Made by a program: the position numbers and the translations under genes. From NCBI GenBank assembly GCA_017467185.1, contig JAFTSS010000053.1, positions 1 to 64,000 of the forward strand: a DNA stretch of 64,000 nt, in the 5' to 3' direction. Every line of letters begins with the position of its first letter. Position 1 is the first letter of the stretch. Below are positions 63,310 through 64,000 of this stretch, in pieces. This DNA is from Paludibacteraceae bacterium. Its GTDB lineage: Bacteria; Bacteroidota; Bacteroidia; Bacteroidales; Paludibacteraceae. The notes beneath the pieces are model-generated. The model was not told the origin of the DNA and ran no database searches. It saw only the letters and a list, made by a program, of their open reading frames with translations.

Positions 63310-63329
63310 AGACGCAATATATTGCGTCT
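63310..63329. repeat. AGACGCAATATATTGCGTCT palindrome
   Basis: A perfect 20-bp palindrome flanked by TGTAC on the left and CTACTA on the right, the same flank type as the copies at 17.8 and 51.4 kb but with a different core. Confidence 0.85.
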
Positions 63330-63346
63330 CTACTACTCGTTACTAA

Positions 63347-63436
63347 TTTTTGCGATAAGCGAGTGCAAAAGCAAAGTCTTACTTTAATTATGCCGAGCAA
63401 AGCAAAAATCTTGAGTGAAACGAAAAAAAATCTAAT
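63347..63436 (+). repeat. Dispersed 85-bp element, copy 3
   Basis: Shares TTTTTGC, GCGAG-GCAA, TTATGCCGAGCAAAGCAAAA and ATCTTGAG with copy 2 near frr. It ends 2 bp before the ATG at 63439. Confidence 0.75.
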
Positions 63437-63438
63437 AT

Positions 63439-64000
63439 ATGAAACAACAAATCATTGACTTAATAAACCGCGAAGTCATCCCTGCTATCGGATGTACTGA
63501 ACCTATTGCAGTAGCTCTTTGCACAGCAAAAGCTGCAGAATTACTTGGTACCAAACCAGAGAAAATCGAACTATTCCTTAGTGGTAACATCATCAAAAAT
63601 GCTATGGGCGTTGGTATTCCTGGCACAGGTGGCATGATTGGTCTCCCTATCGCAGTGGCTCTTGGCGCACTCATTGGAAAAAGCGAATACCAACTCGAAG
63701 TGCTTCGCGACTGCAATTCTGAGGCAGTAGAATTAGGCAAAAAATATATCGACGAACGTCGCATAAACATCTCTCTTAAAGAGACTGACGAAAAACTCTA
63801 TATCGAAGTTATCTGCTCTTCTGCCGACAAAAAATCGGTTGCAATCATAGCAGGCAATCACACCAACTTCATTCATCTCGAATCTAATGGCGAAGTGCTC
63901 CACCACCAAGAACTTGGTGCATCACAAGAGGGCGAAACCAACACCGACCCACAACTTACTCTTCGTCAAGTTTGGGATTTTGCAATGAACACACCAGTAG
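63439..64000 (+). CDS. UPF0597/L-cysteine desulfidase family protein, cut by window end
   Basis: 187 codons are visible; the gene runs beyond the window. The start MKQQIIDLINREVIPAIGCTEPIAVALCTAKAA has the conserved GCTEP motif of the UPF0597 (YhaM/CyuA) family, whose characterised members split L-cysteine to sulfide, ammonia and pyruvate and are related to the serine dehydratase alpha chain. GNIIKNAMGVGIPGTGG and GLPIAVALGALIG are also conserved. The Cys here would bind an iron-sulfur cluster with later Cys residues outside the window. Start at the ATG right after the dispersed element. Confidence 0.85.
   Translation, partial: MKQQIIDLINREVIPAIGCTEPIAVALCTAKAAELLGTKPEKIELFLSGNIIKNAMGVGIPGTGGMIGLPIAVALGALIGKSEYQLEVLRDCNSEAVELGKKYIDERRINISLKETDEKLYIEVICSSADKKSVAIIAGNHTNFIHLESNGEVLHHQELGASQEGETNTDPQLTLRQVWDFAMNTPV

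Larger units (their letters stand above)
62950..63438. other. Intergenic region between divergent nifJ and UPF0597 genes
   Basis: 489 bp without a gene. It holds a minus-strand -7 box for nifJ (TATCTTTG, 63065-63072), the plus-strand box TAACTTTG (63252-63259) for the next gene, a palindrome (63310-63329) and the dispersed 85-bp element (63347-63436). Confidence 0.6.

Noticed and set aside
1-64000. tRNA or rRNA genes
   Set aside because: I looked for cloverleaf-like sequence in the intergenic regions, in particular 43.7-44.3 and 22.0-22.5 kb, and found none.

Overview
The window looks like chromosomal DNA of an anaerobic member of the Bacteroidetes, probably Bacteroidales. The evidence is the AT-rich sequence, promoters of the TTG-N19/20-TAnnTTTG type used by the Bacteroidetes primary sigma factor, type IX secretion (T9SS) C-terminal sorting domains on several secreted proteins, a pyruvate:ferredoxin oxidoreductase, a PPi-dependent phosphofructokinase, LL-diaminopimelate aminotransferase, a SusA-like GH13 enzyme and a gliding-motility C-terminal domain. 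I see no tRNA, rRNA, CRISPR array, transposase or integrase.

Layout. 0-3 kb: pepD, folB and an HD phosphohydrolase. 3-13 kb: a block of secreted T9SS cargo with three paralogues (one broken by a TGA codon), a thermolysin-like protease and an AraC regulator. 13-16.5 kb: yebC, dapF and dapL. 16.5-23.7 kb: an accessory stretch with a DUF1016 nuclease between two copies of one terminator, a BspA-type LRR protein, an unrecognised two-gene module, a likely structured RNA gene and an AAA-DUF4143 ATPase. 24-27 kb: small envelope proteins, an SGNH hydrolase and a thioredoxin. 27-34.7 kb: ABC-F protein, two GH13 amylases and an MFS sugar transporter. 35-41 kb: frr, an Omp85 barrel protein, rsgA, an outer-membrane-like protein and an orphan histidine kinase. 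41-50 kb: yceD-rpmF, pfp, a second likely RNA gene, pgm, manA, an rluB-like gene and tig. 50-55 kb: panD, panC, lptB, a nucleoside-type permease, a bifunctional-nuclease-family protein and fabH. 55-64 kb: a SulP transporter, a lipoprotein, a frameshifted gliding-type protein, nifJ and a truncated UPF0597/cysteine desulfidase gene.

The most unusual property is a genome-wide style of 7-bp tandem repeats. At least eight unrelated sequence families (for example AGACACG, CATAATT, ATTGTGC, TCTCAAC, AACTTTC, CTGTAAT, TTCCTCA, ACAGAGT) all have a period of exactly 7. Most lie between genes, but some are inside genes: two composite arrays in dapF, three or more in the Omp85 gene, arrays that encode the hydrophobic part of two signal peptides, and one array that puts a gliding-type gene out of frame by an amount that one extra unit would repair. 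Because 7 is not a multiple of 3, these arrays could act as phase-variation switches.

The second group of findings concerns non-coding DNA: two promoter-to-terminator units of about 310 nt with long paired regions and no convincing protein, two related elements of about 225 bp just before rsgA and before the histidine kinase gene, a tandemly duplicated element of about 200 bp with inverted ends, a dispersed element of about 85 bp next to three start codons, and palindromes with a constant flank and variable core. Coordinates of short sites were counted by eye and may be off by one or two bases.
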